This document shows positions 1-12,600 of a stretch of DNA of 64,000 nucleotides, piece by piece. Position numbers and translations under genes: made by a program. Source of the DNA: Branchiostoma belcheri (lineage: Eukaryota; Chordata; Leptocardii; Amphioxiformes; Branchiostomatidae); NCBI RefSeq assembly GCF_001625305.1, contig NW_017803965.1, forward strand, positions 538,122-602,121. The letters run 5' to 3'. How positions within the stretch are numbered: the first letter of the stretch is position 1; each line of letters begins with the position of its first letter. The notes beneath the pieces are model-generated. The model saw only the letters and a program-made list of their open reading frames with translations. It had not been told where the DNA came from and ran no database searches.

Positions 1-90
1 GAAGTTTTTTCTTGATTATTAACATTTGACACAAATGAACCACTGACACTCAATGTACTTCCTGTCCTGACAGAAAACCTTGTTTCCTTT

Positions 91-2962
91 TCATGTGCCA
101 TCAAAGTTTTCTTCATCCTCATCGTCCCTGTTTTCCTCATCATCCTCCCCCTTGATGACTTCCAGGTCCCTGCAGAACCACCCGATTGTCCGTTTCTTTC
201 CCACCGAGAAGCCCGAGCCGTGGACGGCGTACGGTAGCGATACGGAGCTCACCGTCGCAAACGGACCGTCGTGTCCCTCAAACCTCTTGAAGCTGTACTT
301 TTTGACGGTGTCGTTCATGATACTTGGAATGTCAGTGAAACTGTGAGCGTAGTCCTGCTGGAGACGGTAGTGAATCCCCGTGGCGGGGAAGTTGTTGGGA
401 TTTTCCGTGTTCCGCTTCAGGGTGCCGTCTTCGAAGTTGAAGATGTAAGGCTGTTGGTAGTACGCGCTGGAGCGGATGCACACCTTGGAGTTGTCGACAA
501 ACGTGAAGACTTCCTCGTCTGAGTCTTCATACTCGGTTTCCATGCAGATCCAGTCGTCTTCTCTCGGGAAGTACGACTGTACGCGGAGAGTCCACTGCGT
601 GTCAAGGGCAAGGTGGAACTCGTGTCCGCCATCAAGGTCACTCTGCATGGTCGTGATGTTTCCCATGTGCTTGACGACCTTGGCCAAGACCAACTCGTTG
701 TTGCAAATTGTCATCGTTGGGGAGAGCTCTATGTGTGGGTATGGTGCACTGACGGAGGACCACATATTTCTAGACAGGTCTAAGCAGTCCATGGTCTCCC
801 CTTGTGTGTCACTGCCACCCAGAACGTACAGTTTCTCGTCTAATACTATCGAGCCGTGCATGCATCGCGAATGCGGCATGTTGGGTAGCCTATGCCACTT
901 GTCTTTGGGAAAGTCATAGCAGAAGGCCTGATTGGAGGGAATGCCAGTGCCACTGTCTGTAGATGGCATTCCCACGCACCCACCCGTGACGTACAACTTT
1001 GAACCATGTACGGCCACACTCATGTACCCCATAATGTCTGCAGGAAGGTCTGTTACATGATATGTCTTACTGTTATCAGGATCAACTAACAGGACTTGTC
1101 CTAGGGGCACCTGGGGGTCAGTTTCATCCTCTTCTTTCCACATGTGGAGCGGAGTCGGGATGGTTCGCCAGCCACCAACAAGGACCAGTACATCATCAGA
1201 CTTTCCCTCGCGAAGCGTCACTTCTTCGGTGTCGATTACAACCCCCTCTAGTTCTTTTACCTGCATCTCCTGTGCAGATTTCATCATCTCAGAACATTTT
1301 CTGCATTCCTTCACCAAGGTGTTGGCTTGAGCTTTCTTCAAAGCACTTGTCTTGACACTTTGTAATCGTACGGCAGTGAGGATGTCAGGCAGTGCCTCCT
1401 TCCGTTGTTCCAAGTCGTGCTCTACCCACTTCAAGACCGTGTCAAGGACATCGTCTTCACTGTTGACCTTGAGGTTGTTGTCCTTCAGGAGGCCCAGTAA
1501 CTCTGTCTGTGTGAGGTCGTTGATCTCTTCATGGGTAGTTACCTGCAAAAATGTTGACATTGATTTACTTACCTACATTGAGCTAAAATGGTGAGGCCTA
1601 GGAAAAAATGTTGTCTTTCCTGTTTCAGTCTTGAAATAATTAGGTCGGTAGGTTATTAGACTTTGCCAATCTCTATTGATCCAACTAATACAATACAGTT
1701 TAACAAATAAGAACTTGCATGAGCCTGAGGACACTTATATTTTCAATGTCAATGTTGGAAAACCGTTTCATCACTCGGGTCAGATCATGGAGCTAGAAAA
1801 GGTCGATCAGCTTGAAATATTTATGTCCCTTGGCAAATAACTATTGGATGGGAAGCTACTAAAAATTCCACTTTCAACCTACCTTGGTGAAATCTTGAAG
1901 TGCCATGTCCCATGCCTTCTTCTTCAACGTCTCCAGATTGTACAGGTCAGCAAGACGAAGTACCCCTAGACAGTTGGAGGGGTCCAAGTTTTTCTCAATG
2001 ACCTCAATACAGTACTTCTGTACATCTTCAAAGTGTAACATGTGTGCTGCCTGTAGTATATCCTGTACATTCTCTTTTCCAATGTCAATTTCTCCTGTGT
2101 AGATGAAGTCTAACAGTTTGGAGAAAGATATGGAGTCTACGCCCAGGATTTTAATGACTCTCGAGTCACCTTCTACCAGCTTGCTTGACAGCATAGCCTT
2201 GAAGTACGGTGTGGAAGCCAAGACAGCGCGATGGCAGGGGAATTCTCTCCCTTCTATTTCAACAACAACGTCCAGGAATTCTCCGCTCTTCCGTTGGCTG
2301 TTCAGCTCTTCTAGAACCTATGGTGGTAGCAAGCAAAAGCTACACATGGTATCTCATTGTACAGAATGTTTCATTTGAATAAGTTATTATTCTGTTGCTA
2401 CCTTTCAGTTAATTATACGGTTGATTAACTTATGTTATCATATTTATTTTTGGAATTATGATTATTTTGACATTATGTTGTATTCAGTTATTTTATTTAT
2501 TTAAACCTTTGTCAATTTTGTTGGCACCTTTGTTGTAAATGTACAAAATTGGATTATGTTTAAATTATTTTGTTTTTCTTTGTTGACCTCTCCTATCAAT
2601 TTTGAATTACCTTATTGTTTTTTCAATTTCCATAACATTATACCATTTGTACAAATATCAGGTCATTGGCCAGAGCAGAGGTTAGTTTTTCAACAAGAAG
2701 AAGAGGAAGAGGAAACTGAGCAAAAACAATGTTTTCCTTCAGTAAACATAACATTAACAAACAAACATACTTGCATCTCTCGCTGGTAGTTTCGGAAGTG
2801 CCGCCCGCCCGCGTTGTCGCCGGACTTGGTACTATTGCTGCCCTGCGATTCGCCGTCGGTGAAGTAGTCGTCACCGTAATCATCGTATCCCCAGTCGTGA
2901 TCGTCCGAGCCGTAGTCATCGTAATCATCATAGTCGTCCAGATAGTCTCCCCAAAACATCAT
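91..2962 (-). CDS. BTB-BACK-kelch protein (KLHL family), 3 coding exons
   Basis: Exons are 2962..2771, 2317..1883 and 1542..91; all junctions are phase 0 with GT-AG borders, giving about 692 codons. Residues 1-64 are a low-complexity Asp/Tyr/Gly-rich leader (DDYDDYDDYGSDDHDWGYDD). Exon 2 holds the BTB/POZ domain (EFLDVVVEIEGREFPCHRAV, then YFKAMLSS and LLDFIYTGEI) and the start of BACK (LGVLRLADLYNLETLKKKA). Exon 3 continues BACK and then shows kelch motifs from about residue 325 (VLVLVGGW, KLYVTGGCVG, KLYVLGGSDT), ending in an acidic tail before TGA at 91-93. KLHL proteins usually act as Cul3 substrate adaptors; that role is inferred from family. Only two or three kelch repeats are clear, so the propeller is diverged. 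Two adjacent ATGs (2962 and 2959) could serve as start. An acceptor-like CAG just upstream (about 2996) suggests a spliced 5' UTR. The 3' UTR is cut by the window edge. The exact KLHL orthologue was not identified. Confidence 0.85.
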
Positions 2963-3078
2963 GGCTGCGCAATCTGTCGATGATTTCTTAGTCCTGAAAC
3001 AACATATGCTATTATTATTATTATAAAAGATGACACAGGGCAAATGTCGACTATTTCCTTCGTCATCTTTTTATTATT

Positions 3079-3233
3079 ACCGAAGGAAAACAAATAGTTT
3101 TTGCTCTGTTTCTTCTTCTTCTCCAAACCATTAAGGCATAAGGTCAATGACCTGAACTAGACGTCTGTCACCATGGTAACTAGTGTTGGGTTACATTATG
3201 TTGCAATTCTATAGCAGGAGGGATTTAGACAGG
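3079..3233 (-). repeat. Interspersed TIR-type repeat, family R3 (copy a)
   Basis: This copy is reverse-oriented relative to the copies at 17160, 19500 and 59021. Shared strings include the (G/A)AAGGAAAAC end, the CTCTGTTTCTTCTTCTTC tract, CACCATGGTAACTAGTGTTG and TATAGCAGGAGGGATTTAG. It lies just upstream of the kelch-like gene. A fragment of the same family (AGAAGAGGAAGAGGAAACTG) sits inside kelch intron 1 at about 2690-2760. Confidence 0.6.
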
Positions 3234-4340
3234 GGATTTAGACTACTGTCAGTGACTCACCTGGAGCATCATTATAAAAGTATCAGCTAGTAGACGAAAC
3301 ATACCACTTGACAAGAAGAGGACGGTTCTATAGTATTGAACTGACAAACGGATGTGCCGGGAGAAACAAATCATGTTGTTGATAGTAATGAGAAATCTAT
3401 ACATAACACACCCACATGCAACTGAACAAGCAAATGTCATCTCGAAATCCCATTTTCAGCAAGCCGCCCCCCTCCCCAAAATATTCTCCCGCCATATGCA
3501 AGTCTAAACTTACAGTTAGGAGTGCTACCATACTCTGGCCTTTTAAAGGATGTTACAACTTCCACAACATACTTAAAAACATCAACTATTTCAAACAGAA
3601 GAAGAAACACAGTATACGCCTCGCTAACTACGCTACCAAGATGTTAAAACATCCTACCTTTCAAGTCTTCAGCATTCGAAGTGCAGTGGTAAAGTCTACC
3701 GCAGAGGTCAAAGGGTGACATCATATGTCAAAGGTCAACATTGGCTACCTGATTACCCAACACGTGTCATGTTAGGCAAACGCACAGTATAAGGAGAGAC
3801 TGCAAATGTAATGTGACAACAAAGAACGCTTAGCCTGGGTGCCATCCTCCGTAGTTTTTGCCCACTTCCTAACGTCGCTGCTAAAGCGGATCCTTGTCTT
3901 CATATTCATCTGCCATCCACGTTCTGGCATGGCAACTGACATCTTTGTCCACTTTCAGCATGTTTGACCAGTGTCAGAGGGGAACAATTTTTTTTTCCAA
4001 AGTCAAGCAAAAATTAATGCGAGCACAGATTTCATCCATAAAAATCACTTGTTGTGGCCTTATGTTGTGGCCTAATCTGTATTCCCCGAGGGATTTTTTT
4101 CAATCAGCTTGTTGCACTCTTAGTGCATTAATAAGAATAAAATCCATACATTATTATTGTTGTTGCATTACAGATGGCTTGACTTTTACAGCTGCCATCC
4201 CTCAAGTATTTCATTCAATCCAATTTACCAACCTGTTAGATTTGGCCCTTCAAAATCAAATATTTGTACCCTTCCACAAATTCTAATAAACATCAAAATG
4301 TAGCAAACAACTATGAAGTACAGACAAGAACAACATTGGT
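3234..4340. other. Intergenic spacer, kelch-like 5' flank to CNTNAP 3' end
   Basis: No convincing coding exon was seen on either strand. It probably contains the promoter and 5' UTR of the kelch-like gene; no core promoter motif could be assigned. Confidence 0.5.
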
Positions 4341-6421
4341 GACATCTTCCAAATTTTTATTACAAAACATGATATGCAAAAAGCCGAGCCCAATACCAAG
4401 CACCCAGATATATCATTCCAAAATAGATATGGCCTAATTCACAGACACTGACTGCTATATATACTACTTAAGTCAATTTTACATTTGCAATCGCCCGGCT
4501 AGAGTGTTTCAACATATTTTATAAGGCAACTACATTGTATGATGTGTAAATGTATTTTTTCTTTCATGTGACATACACTTGAAAACTGAAAATATGGTAA
4601 TATTTACTGGCAAAAATCAATGTATAGAATTCTTATTGTGTTAAAGACATGATTGTACTGCACATAAAATAGCTGTTTTATACATGAACAAGGAAAGAGT
4701 TTCCAGTACACTTTGTTCTCGAAACTACCTTTAATTTGGAACTTCTTTTATGAGTATACCTATAAGCTTTCCGATTTACCATGCTGACAAGTACAAGTCA
4801 AGTCACTACGTTCAATCTCTAAGCAGATGTTGGGAAAATTGTATTCTTCTCTATTCTTCTGATAGAACTGTGTGTTATAAAAATGGGACAGCAAGAACAT
4901 CCAGAATACCTGTGGCCACAGTCTCAAGTTGTTTCTTTTTTGTGCATCCATTGAAGATGGGCAATACAGCCCTTGTCCATAGTTTCTACCTTCTTACAAT
5001 AGCATGTAACTAGCCATTTACTTCAACACTCACTCGAAAAATATCTATCAATAAGAAAGCTACATGTACTTGTTCATTTTACTGGCTTTTTTTATAACTA
5101 TATTTCTAGTCTTACATCCATCATCACACCATAAAAACATAAGAAATAAAAGTAGATCCCATGCCCAAAATAATTCACTTATAGACAAAGGACACTGAAA
5201 CAAATATACATCCACCATAATTGTTTACCATAACTCAATATACTCATGGGTATTTACAGTGTTAAAAAAGACAGCCAACATCTAGAAATGTTGCAAGCTT
5301 AGATAAACAATTTGATTGTCAATAATGAAGTGAAAACTCTTGGATACTGCAAACATTGTTTGTGTAAAGGAACTTATGATGTCAGGCAAAAAACTTTCCT
5401 TGCCAGATTTGCTTTGTATATGATATACATGTATATATATGACAATCTTGTATGCTTTATCGATCAGGCCATACATGCAAAAAATACTGACTAGCATTAG
5501 AATCAATATCAAAAACTATATAAGCAACATTTCAAATGTTTCTCTTTTGCTTTGCAAATAGTTTCAGTAGCTTAGAACATGGCAAAATAAACACAACAGC
5601 ATATCTTCACTATGTGTTCCCTAAGGCTTCATATTGTCTTAATTTTACAAGTTTTCACATTTTTTACTTTTTTTCTGTCCTTGTGCTATATTGTACGTAT
5701 CAGGTTTTTATGTAATGATATATTGAACACAACTAAAATACAATTAAAGAGAAAGTTGAGAAATTACCGAGTATTGTGCACATTCGAGAAATGTGAGAGA
5801 GATTAGAAAGAAAGGCAAATAGCTGAGTATAAGGTCAGCAAGGAATACTGTAGGTCAGTCACATCTACATGTACATGTAGCCAGAAGTCACTCACAGAAT
5901 GCAGCAGAAAATAATTTTTCTTTTTAAATCAATCACTTTTTGAACTGCTTGATTCAAATGTCTGTTTTGTGACAAAAAAAACTATTTTATCAATATTCTG
6001 GTTTAACGATTTTTGACTGAGGGCCAATAGCATTTTTGTGACCATGGAGGTTCTATTGTTAACGTTACATAGTGACAGCACCAAATGATTTTCTTATCTA
6101 CACATAAGGCAAGTCTTCAAGGCAGCTGTTTGTTTCTTCAAGGCTTTCTTTGTTTCAATCTTTCTCAATACCTCCGGTCCTGAAGATAGAAGTTGCATAA
6201 GTGCATTCATATTGACATCTACCACTGCAGCTGGTAATTTTTTCTTTTGAAACCGTCTCATGTCTGTCATTGATCAAAGATTGTTTCTCATTTTTTTTCT
6301 TCAGTATACTCTCTTTTCAAGTTATGCTTTGCTGCGGAACCCTAGTAAGAGGATGAAACTTTTGTCTCTTTTTTGCATATTTTTCCTTCTAGACTTAGAA
6401 CCGTTTGCTATAGTGTTTTCT
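4341..6421 (-). other. Probable 3' UTR of CNTNAP (EWFI-tail isoform)
   Basis: This AT-rich stretch follows the TGA at 6422-6424 and has no coding exon. The first AATAAA on the minus strand noticed well downstream of the stop (TTTATT on plus) is at 4356-4361, which would make a UTR of about 2 kb. The 3' end is inferred only. Confidence 0.45.
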
Positions 6422-6621
6422 TCAGATGAACCATTCTTTCTTCTTGCCAACGTCACTCCCAGTGTGGCGTGGGTCCCCAGCCACCACGGCTGTGTCAGGA
6501 TCGTCGGCCTGGTCTGCCCCTTTAGCTTCGTTGGTATTATACGATCCCTTGTGTCGGAAGGCATAGCGAGCGAGCATACACAGGAGAACCAGGAGCACGA
6601 AAATCAGCACCGCCACAACGC
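6422..6621 (-). CDS. CNTNAP: CNTNAP exon 23: TM helix, 4.1-binding motif and EWFI PDZ ligand
   Basis: Encodes [20 protein letters not shown], then [20 protein letters not shown], an acidic linker with DPDTAVV, and terminal KKKEWFI. The RHKGxYxTNEAKG segment is the protein 4.1 FERM-binding motif of glycophorin C, neurexin, Caspr and CADM proteins. The C-terminal EWFI resembles the class II PDZ ligand of Caspr2. Confidence 0.93.
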
Positions 6622-9600
6622 CTGGACAGCGATGTTCGAGGTGAGAAAGACAGATTAAATCACTTAAATCATTACAATTAACAGATTCTTAACTACAAAT
6701 ACAATCAACAGTATCTAGAATTGCATTGTGCCACTTTTTCAATGGGATTTCTTTTACAAATGGACTGTGAAATTGCTACGGTAATATACCACTGTAAATC
6801 AAATAAAAAATGATCTAAAAAACTTCAAAAAGTACACTACTTTAAAATCACATGAAAATGCAGCACAACTGTCTTGCGTATGGTGGGGAATTAATAATAG
6901 AGGTGGCAGAAGTTTACGACGACAAAGAATTCCTGTCCCGTGACTCTTCCTACGTCTCTGTCTCGTTGGTGTCATACTTTCCCCGCTGGTGACGGTACAC
7001 CTGTCGACCCATCAAGAATAGCAGGACAGACACTGCTACAATCATCACTGCGACCATGCCTGTTTGGGGACGTTGTAAGTTACAGTCAGTGGGATGGAAA
7101 CAAACTTCAGCCATGGCTGAAAATGCTAATAACATGAGTTTTCAGATAAATTTCTTCTCTTGTTAAAATGATTTTGGACATTTAACTTTTGCTTTCTACA
7201 TTTTAAAATTTCATCAACTGGCCTTGATGGCAGTATCAGTCATTTTCTTAATGGAAAGCCATGGCCACAAATGTATAATAACATGACTTTTCAGATAAAT
7301 TTCTTCTCTTGTTCAATTCATTTTGGACATGAAACTTCTGCTTTCTACATTTTGAAATTTGATCAACTGGCAAAACCATTCATTTCTTAATAGAAGTTTA
7401 ATAATTCACAATATGAACTGATTTCAAAACTGCAGTTACAAGATTACCCACAAGAGGGCACTTCTGTGCTGTTAAGCACAGACATGGATTTTTAACTTAA
7501 AAATGTCAGTGAAGGCCTAGAGATCATGAAAAGAAAAATTGCCACCATTTTATTGTGTCATTATGATATGATATCTGATCCCTCATGTAAGCATTTCTTT
7601 GGGTGAGTGATGTTACTTTGTTAGTGTTCGGTGCTAGTTTTGCATGCCTTACAAGCAAAGTGTGTGTTTCTGTGGGTTAGTGAAATGTTTGTTAGAAAAA
7701 TGTTTCTGTGCAAGTGGATTGATGCTTTCTACATGCACTGTGTATGATACAAATATTATGGCAGGCTGTGTTGAGTTGAAGCATGCATTTAAAAGCCATG
7801 CTGTAGATAGAGATATGTTTGCCAAAAGTTCTTAAGTCCATGCAAAGGAAAGGATGGCACCAATATTGCATTGTGAGTTTGTGTGTCTTCTATCATTTAT
7901 TTACTACTGCCACCAAGTGAATTACAGGTCAGAATGTGTCAACAACATATTAGACCAATACAAGCATATTCCACAAATGACTGAATGTCTTTCTGCACAT
8001 TACTAACAACTTTTTTTGTTAGTAATGTTTTTTTGTTTTTTTGTTAGGGACATTTTAGAAAATGATATTCCTTGTTTGGCCAACATCATAAACATCAGAT
8101 ACACATTCAGTCATTGGTGAAGATGAGAAACCTTATACCCAATCAGCACCACCGAGACATGGATGTCACTGTTGCTAGGCAACAGCATCCTACCTATCAA
8201 GATTCTCCAATCAGTGTCGTCCAGAGGAGACATCTGGGCAGAGCGCACCCATCCGTAGTCCCTAAGTCCTATATTGGTGTTTTCAACATTGGTAAGTATC
8301 TAGCTAACATGTTAACAAATATACTTATCTCCACCATTGCATGAATACTGGCCTGGTATCTTGGGATGCTGTGCACCCCTTTTATGAACAGATGGACTGT
8401 TCCGTCAACATTGCATGATGCAAACTGGGCCAGGACACTTGATTCAGGAGGGAGGAAGGCAAGAGGTAGAATGTGGCATAAAATGGAGGGATGAAAGATT
8501 TAGAAATTTGTGTTGGTGCTACAGATTTAGAGTTCGGATCAGGGAATCATTTTAAAGCTTTAGGGAAAATCAAAGAAAGGTTCAAATAAATGACAGCTGA
8601 AATCTGTCTGAGTAAAGAAGAAATACTACTAGTACTATCACTGAGAGCAAGGTTTAACAGAGGTTTAGCAAACCACTACCGGTAAATCACCAGATGTACT
8701 GACTACAAAATATAGAATAAAAAGAAACCATCGAAAGGTCAGTTAAACAATACAGCCAGGTAGAAGCAGTTAAGAGAAGAATAACTCTTTGCCATCCTCT
8801 GATCTGGATCAAGTGTCCATGTGGATATGTTTTTACCTGCAATTAAATTGCCAGTAGTTGACACCACTCGAGCAGTTGGTTCCGTTTGGCTGTAAAACGG
8901 GCTGCCTATGGGTGGGGGTGGGGGGCATTCAGAGTAAGACCAGCATAAATGTCAATGGTACTAGGGTAGAGTCCAACAAATGTGTGTAACCAAACTAGAG
9001 TCTTCGTGATAAAATTTCACAGAAATTTTGTGTTTTAATATGCAGAAATATAATATATTTCTGGAGTGAATGGCAACCAAACTGATCCAGGTTTTTTGAA
9101 CACCTACATTTTGCAAAAAGAAACCACTATCTGAAAGTAGATTCTCCGTTTGGAAACACAATGGAAAAACTCTACCCCAGCTTTCAGGTATTGTACAAAT
9201 TCTCTGCTACATTCCCCTACCTCCTATGACAGCAGCATCACTGGAGTTAGAGGCTCTTTCACCAACAACATCAGGCATTATGGGCGCCTCCGTTGTTAAC
9301 ATACCCTCGGCCAGTGTGCTTTCATAGATATCCGCTGAGGGAGGGGGGCGGACAGGAGACGGAATGGGAGAAAGAGAAAGGTGGAGAAAGAAGAAGGGAG
9401 AATGAAAATGTCAGAAAATGATCAGAGGAATGTATCGAGGAATCTAGATGAAAAAAATGATGGGAAGTTTACGAGGTCTTTATAAAAAGAGGCATAAATG
9501 TCTTTGAGAATGAAAATGGATAATATCCACAGTAGTATGAAAGCCAACACCAAGTATGAAAAATTGGAATGACAAAGTACAAAATATGAACCATGCAACA

Positions 9601-12600
9601 GTATATATAGATCAGATGGAGTGAACAGCGGGATTCAATTTTTTTACACAATTTTTGTACAAAAGTTAAAAGTTTCAAAAGATAGTCTTTCCAGTTTCCA
9701 CATGTTTTATAATCAAATTTCTTTTTGTGCAAGACATGCAAATACATGTAATACTTTCTAAACAGACAAGAAACATTTTCTGACTTTTAAATCAAATACA
9801 AACTTCATAAACCCAATATAGGAAATATAGGAACAATGCACATACATGTAATTCATTAATTAAAAAGTACACTGGAATCTAGAATACAGTGTACATTGAA
9901 ATCATTATCACCACATTGAAAAAACATTTTCTTTATTTTCTCATATCACATATTCAGGCAGCAGCTGTATACCTATCTCCTTCCTTAACATCTGCTTGGA
10001 AAGTAGTTATAGGCATGACCTCCATGGAGGCTCAGAAACCAGTGAACATGACTTACCTTGCGCAGTAGGCCAGGGTTCCACAGTTCTTGGCGGCATGATG
10101 ACAGGCTCTATTCCACAGGATGAACGAGTTAAACTGTCGGCAGGGACTGCTCGTACGGTACCTCCCCTTTGGAACTCTATGTTCTGCTTGTCCAGGAAGT
10201 AAAACTTGAGAGGGAAGACGTCATTGAACATAACCCGGGAGATACAACCCTTGAAACCTTTGTTGGACGGCGTATGTCCTAGAAAAGGAACAGTAGAGTA
10301 ACAGTCAGACTAGTGAAGCTAAACATGTAATACCAGTAACATACTGTATAATGTGACATCGGAGGTGCATCGATATTGACCCAGCCATCAGACTGCAGTG
10401 AATGGCATCACGCGGTCAAGGTTGACCTAGCGAGAGGACAGGCAAAACGCCACAGGCAGCTGTCAAAGTACAGAGACAAAGTACCAGAAGCGGAAAGAGA
10501 AACCACAAGCACAAAATAGCTTATCTTTCATGTGTCCCAAGTAACGTTAGTACTGTGGTCAGGACTGCCACTCAAATGTAGGGCTCATTAGCCACATTAG
10601 ACCCTGCACACAGCCACAGTCCTAGAGTGATCTCTCGAGATGGAAGGATGCCTACTACTAGTACTGTAAAATTACTACTACTACAATGTACTACTAGAAG
10701 GCTCAGGAACTACATCAAAATCATATGGCTGAGGAACAGTACAAGAAACTGAGTACAAATAGAAGTGATGAGCCACCAGAAAAAAGGGTGTTACAAGTCA
10801 TATGTCATAGTCATAGAGATTGGCAAGGAAAATGTGGTAAATATTGCAAGTAATACTTCCAAATAAGATTAAAATCTAAGAATTTACAAGTTTTAGGTAA
10901 TAGACTTACCCCAGTCTTCTCAGTCAAAAGTAGCAATGAAAATAAAGAAATGGAAGAAAACAAAAAGAAATGAAAAAAAATGTGTACATACAAAGAAATA
11001 GAGTGACTATCTGCTATTGTCTATAATGTATATTGTAAGAATTTTTTTCAAACTTTTGAATTTGATAGATATCCAGTGTAGATCAGAGTAATCTCCAAGC
11101 AGATCCTATGGTGGCAAGGCAGTATCCGATAAGGCAAAACAATGTCCTTTATTAGCCTGTGAGTGGTTAATGTAAATGTATTACTGGGTAACTGCTTGGC
11201 CAATTGGATACTGCCTTGCCACCATAGGATCTGCTTGGAGATAAGAGTAGAGAACTTAGAATCTTCAGCCACGTAGGATTGGGAATTATCCCTTTAATCA
11301 CATCCCATTGAAATAATACCTTCCTCCATACAGTATGCCACTGCAGGGGTTTTTCTGAACAGGGGAACAAGGGCGCTGCGCCCTCATGTAACAAACCAGC
11401 GCCCTCATATCAATTTTCAGATTGAAGCCTAAGTTTTTTTCAAAATCATCTTTTTCCAGTAAAAATACAAAAACAACCCCACATAACAATACATTCTAGC
11501 ATTACAAACTATGTTACTCTCATAAAAAATCCAAAATCTTACCAAAATCTTATCTAAGAGTTCAAATTTCCCCCCCTCAAGTAGCCTCAAAATGTCCCAT
11601 TTCAACTTCAAATTTTCAAAGGCTTCACAGAGTGGCAGGGGGGATACCCCCCTTCCGCACCAACCCCCCCTCAGTCGCTTCGCTCCCTCGCCGTGATACT
11701 GCTCCCTCATGCCAAATTTTTCTAGAAAAACCCCTGCACTGTGGCAAGGTATGTAGTATGTACAGATGTACATGTATGATATCACTGATATAACATGATG
11801 ACTTTACATACAGGTTGGTCATGAGTGGCACAAACAATCAACTTTGACATCAAGCTTGCAACAAAATGTGTTTTGACATGCCTGTGCTTTCCACTTGAGC
11901 ATAAAAATCAGAAATAGAGAGCTGCAATCCATAATAATGGAAATACGGTTAGACTTGGTTTAATATACGTAATGATTTACAACGTATACCGGGGTATACA
12001 TGTATGATACAAAAAGGAAATGACTTTTAGAGTATTAAAAAAAACAAACCAGACAAACCTTCTCATTCAGAGAACAGCCTCTCACAGATGTGCTCTAAAT
12101 ATTTCCTCAGTTTGGCCAAATATAGTAGACTTGACCCCAGGTTATAGTAGTCAGGCTCATGGCTTTTACAGCTGTTAGGAACTGACCATTGGCAAGTAGG
12201 GAAGTTTCTTTTCTTCATACAAAGTTGTACAGCTTTGAAAGCTTATTCTTGGTCATTTGTGGTAACTCTGAGGTGCAAAGCAGTTCCTAGAATTAGAATT
12301 CTTTCTTCTTGAAGAAATAGACACCTTCAGTCTCTTTTATTCACGAGACCTTTAAAGACTTTCTCTAACAACTATCCTGCCACCCCCTTCCTTAGAGAGA
12401 ATGCGTGAACCAGACCAAATAACAAATCCTGACAACTATATACATATGTTATCTGTGAACGACAAGACTTCCTAAACACATGATATTTCAATCATTTGAA
12501 TTACAATATGAGTGAACAGCAAGTTTCCACAGGACAAACAAGAGAATTTTTGCCAACTTCATAAATGGTGAATTTGGAGAATGAATTGAACAACACTGAT

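Noticed and set aside
476-919. Plus-strand open frame of 147 codons opposite the kelch exon
   Set aside because: It is the antisense shadow of a well-supported coding exon and shows no domain.
6260-6658. Plus-strand open frame of 132 codons
   Set aside because: Overlaps CNTNAP exon 23 in antisense; hydrophobicity comes from T-rich UTR sequence.
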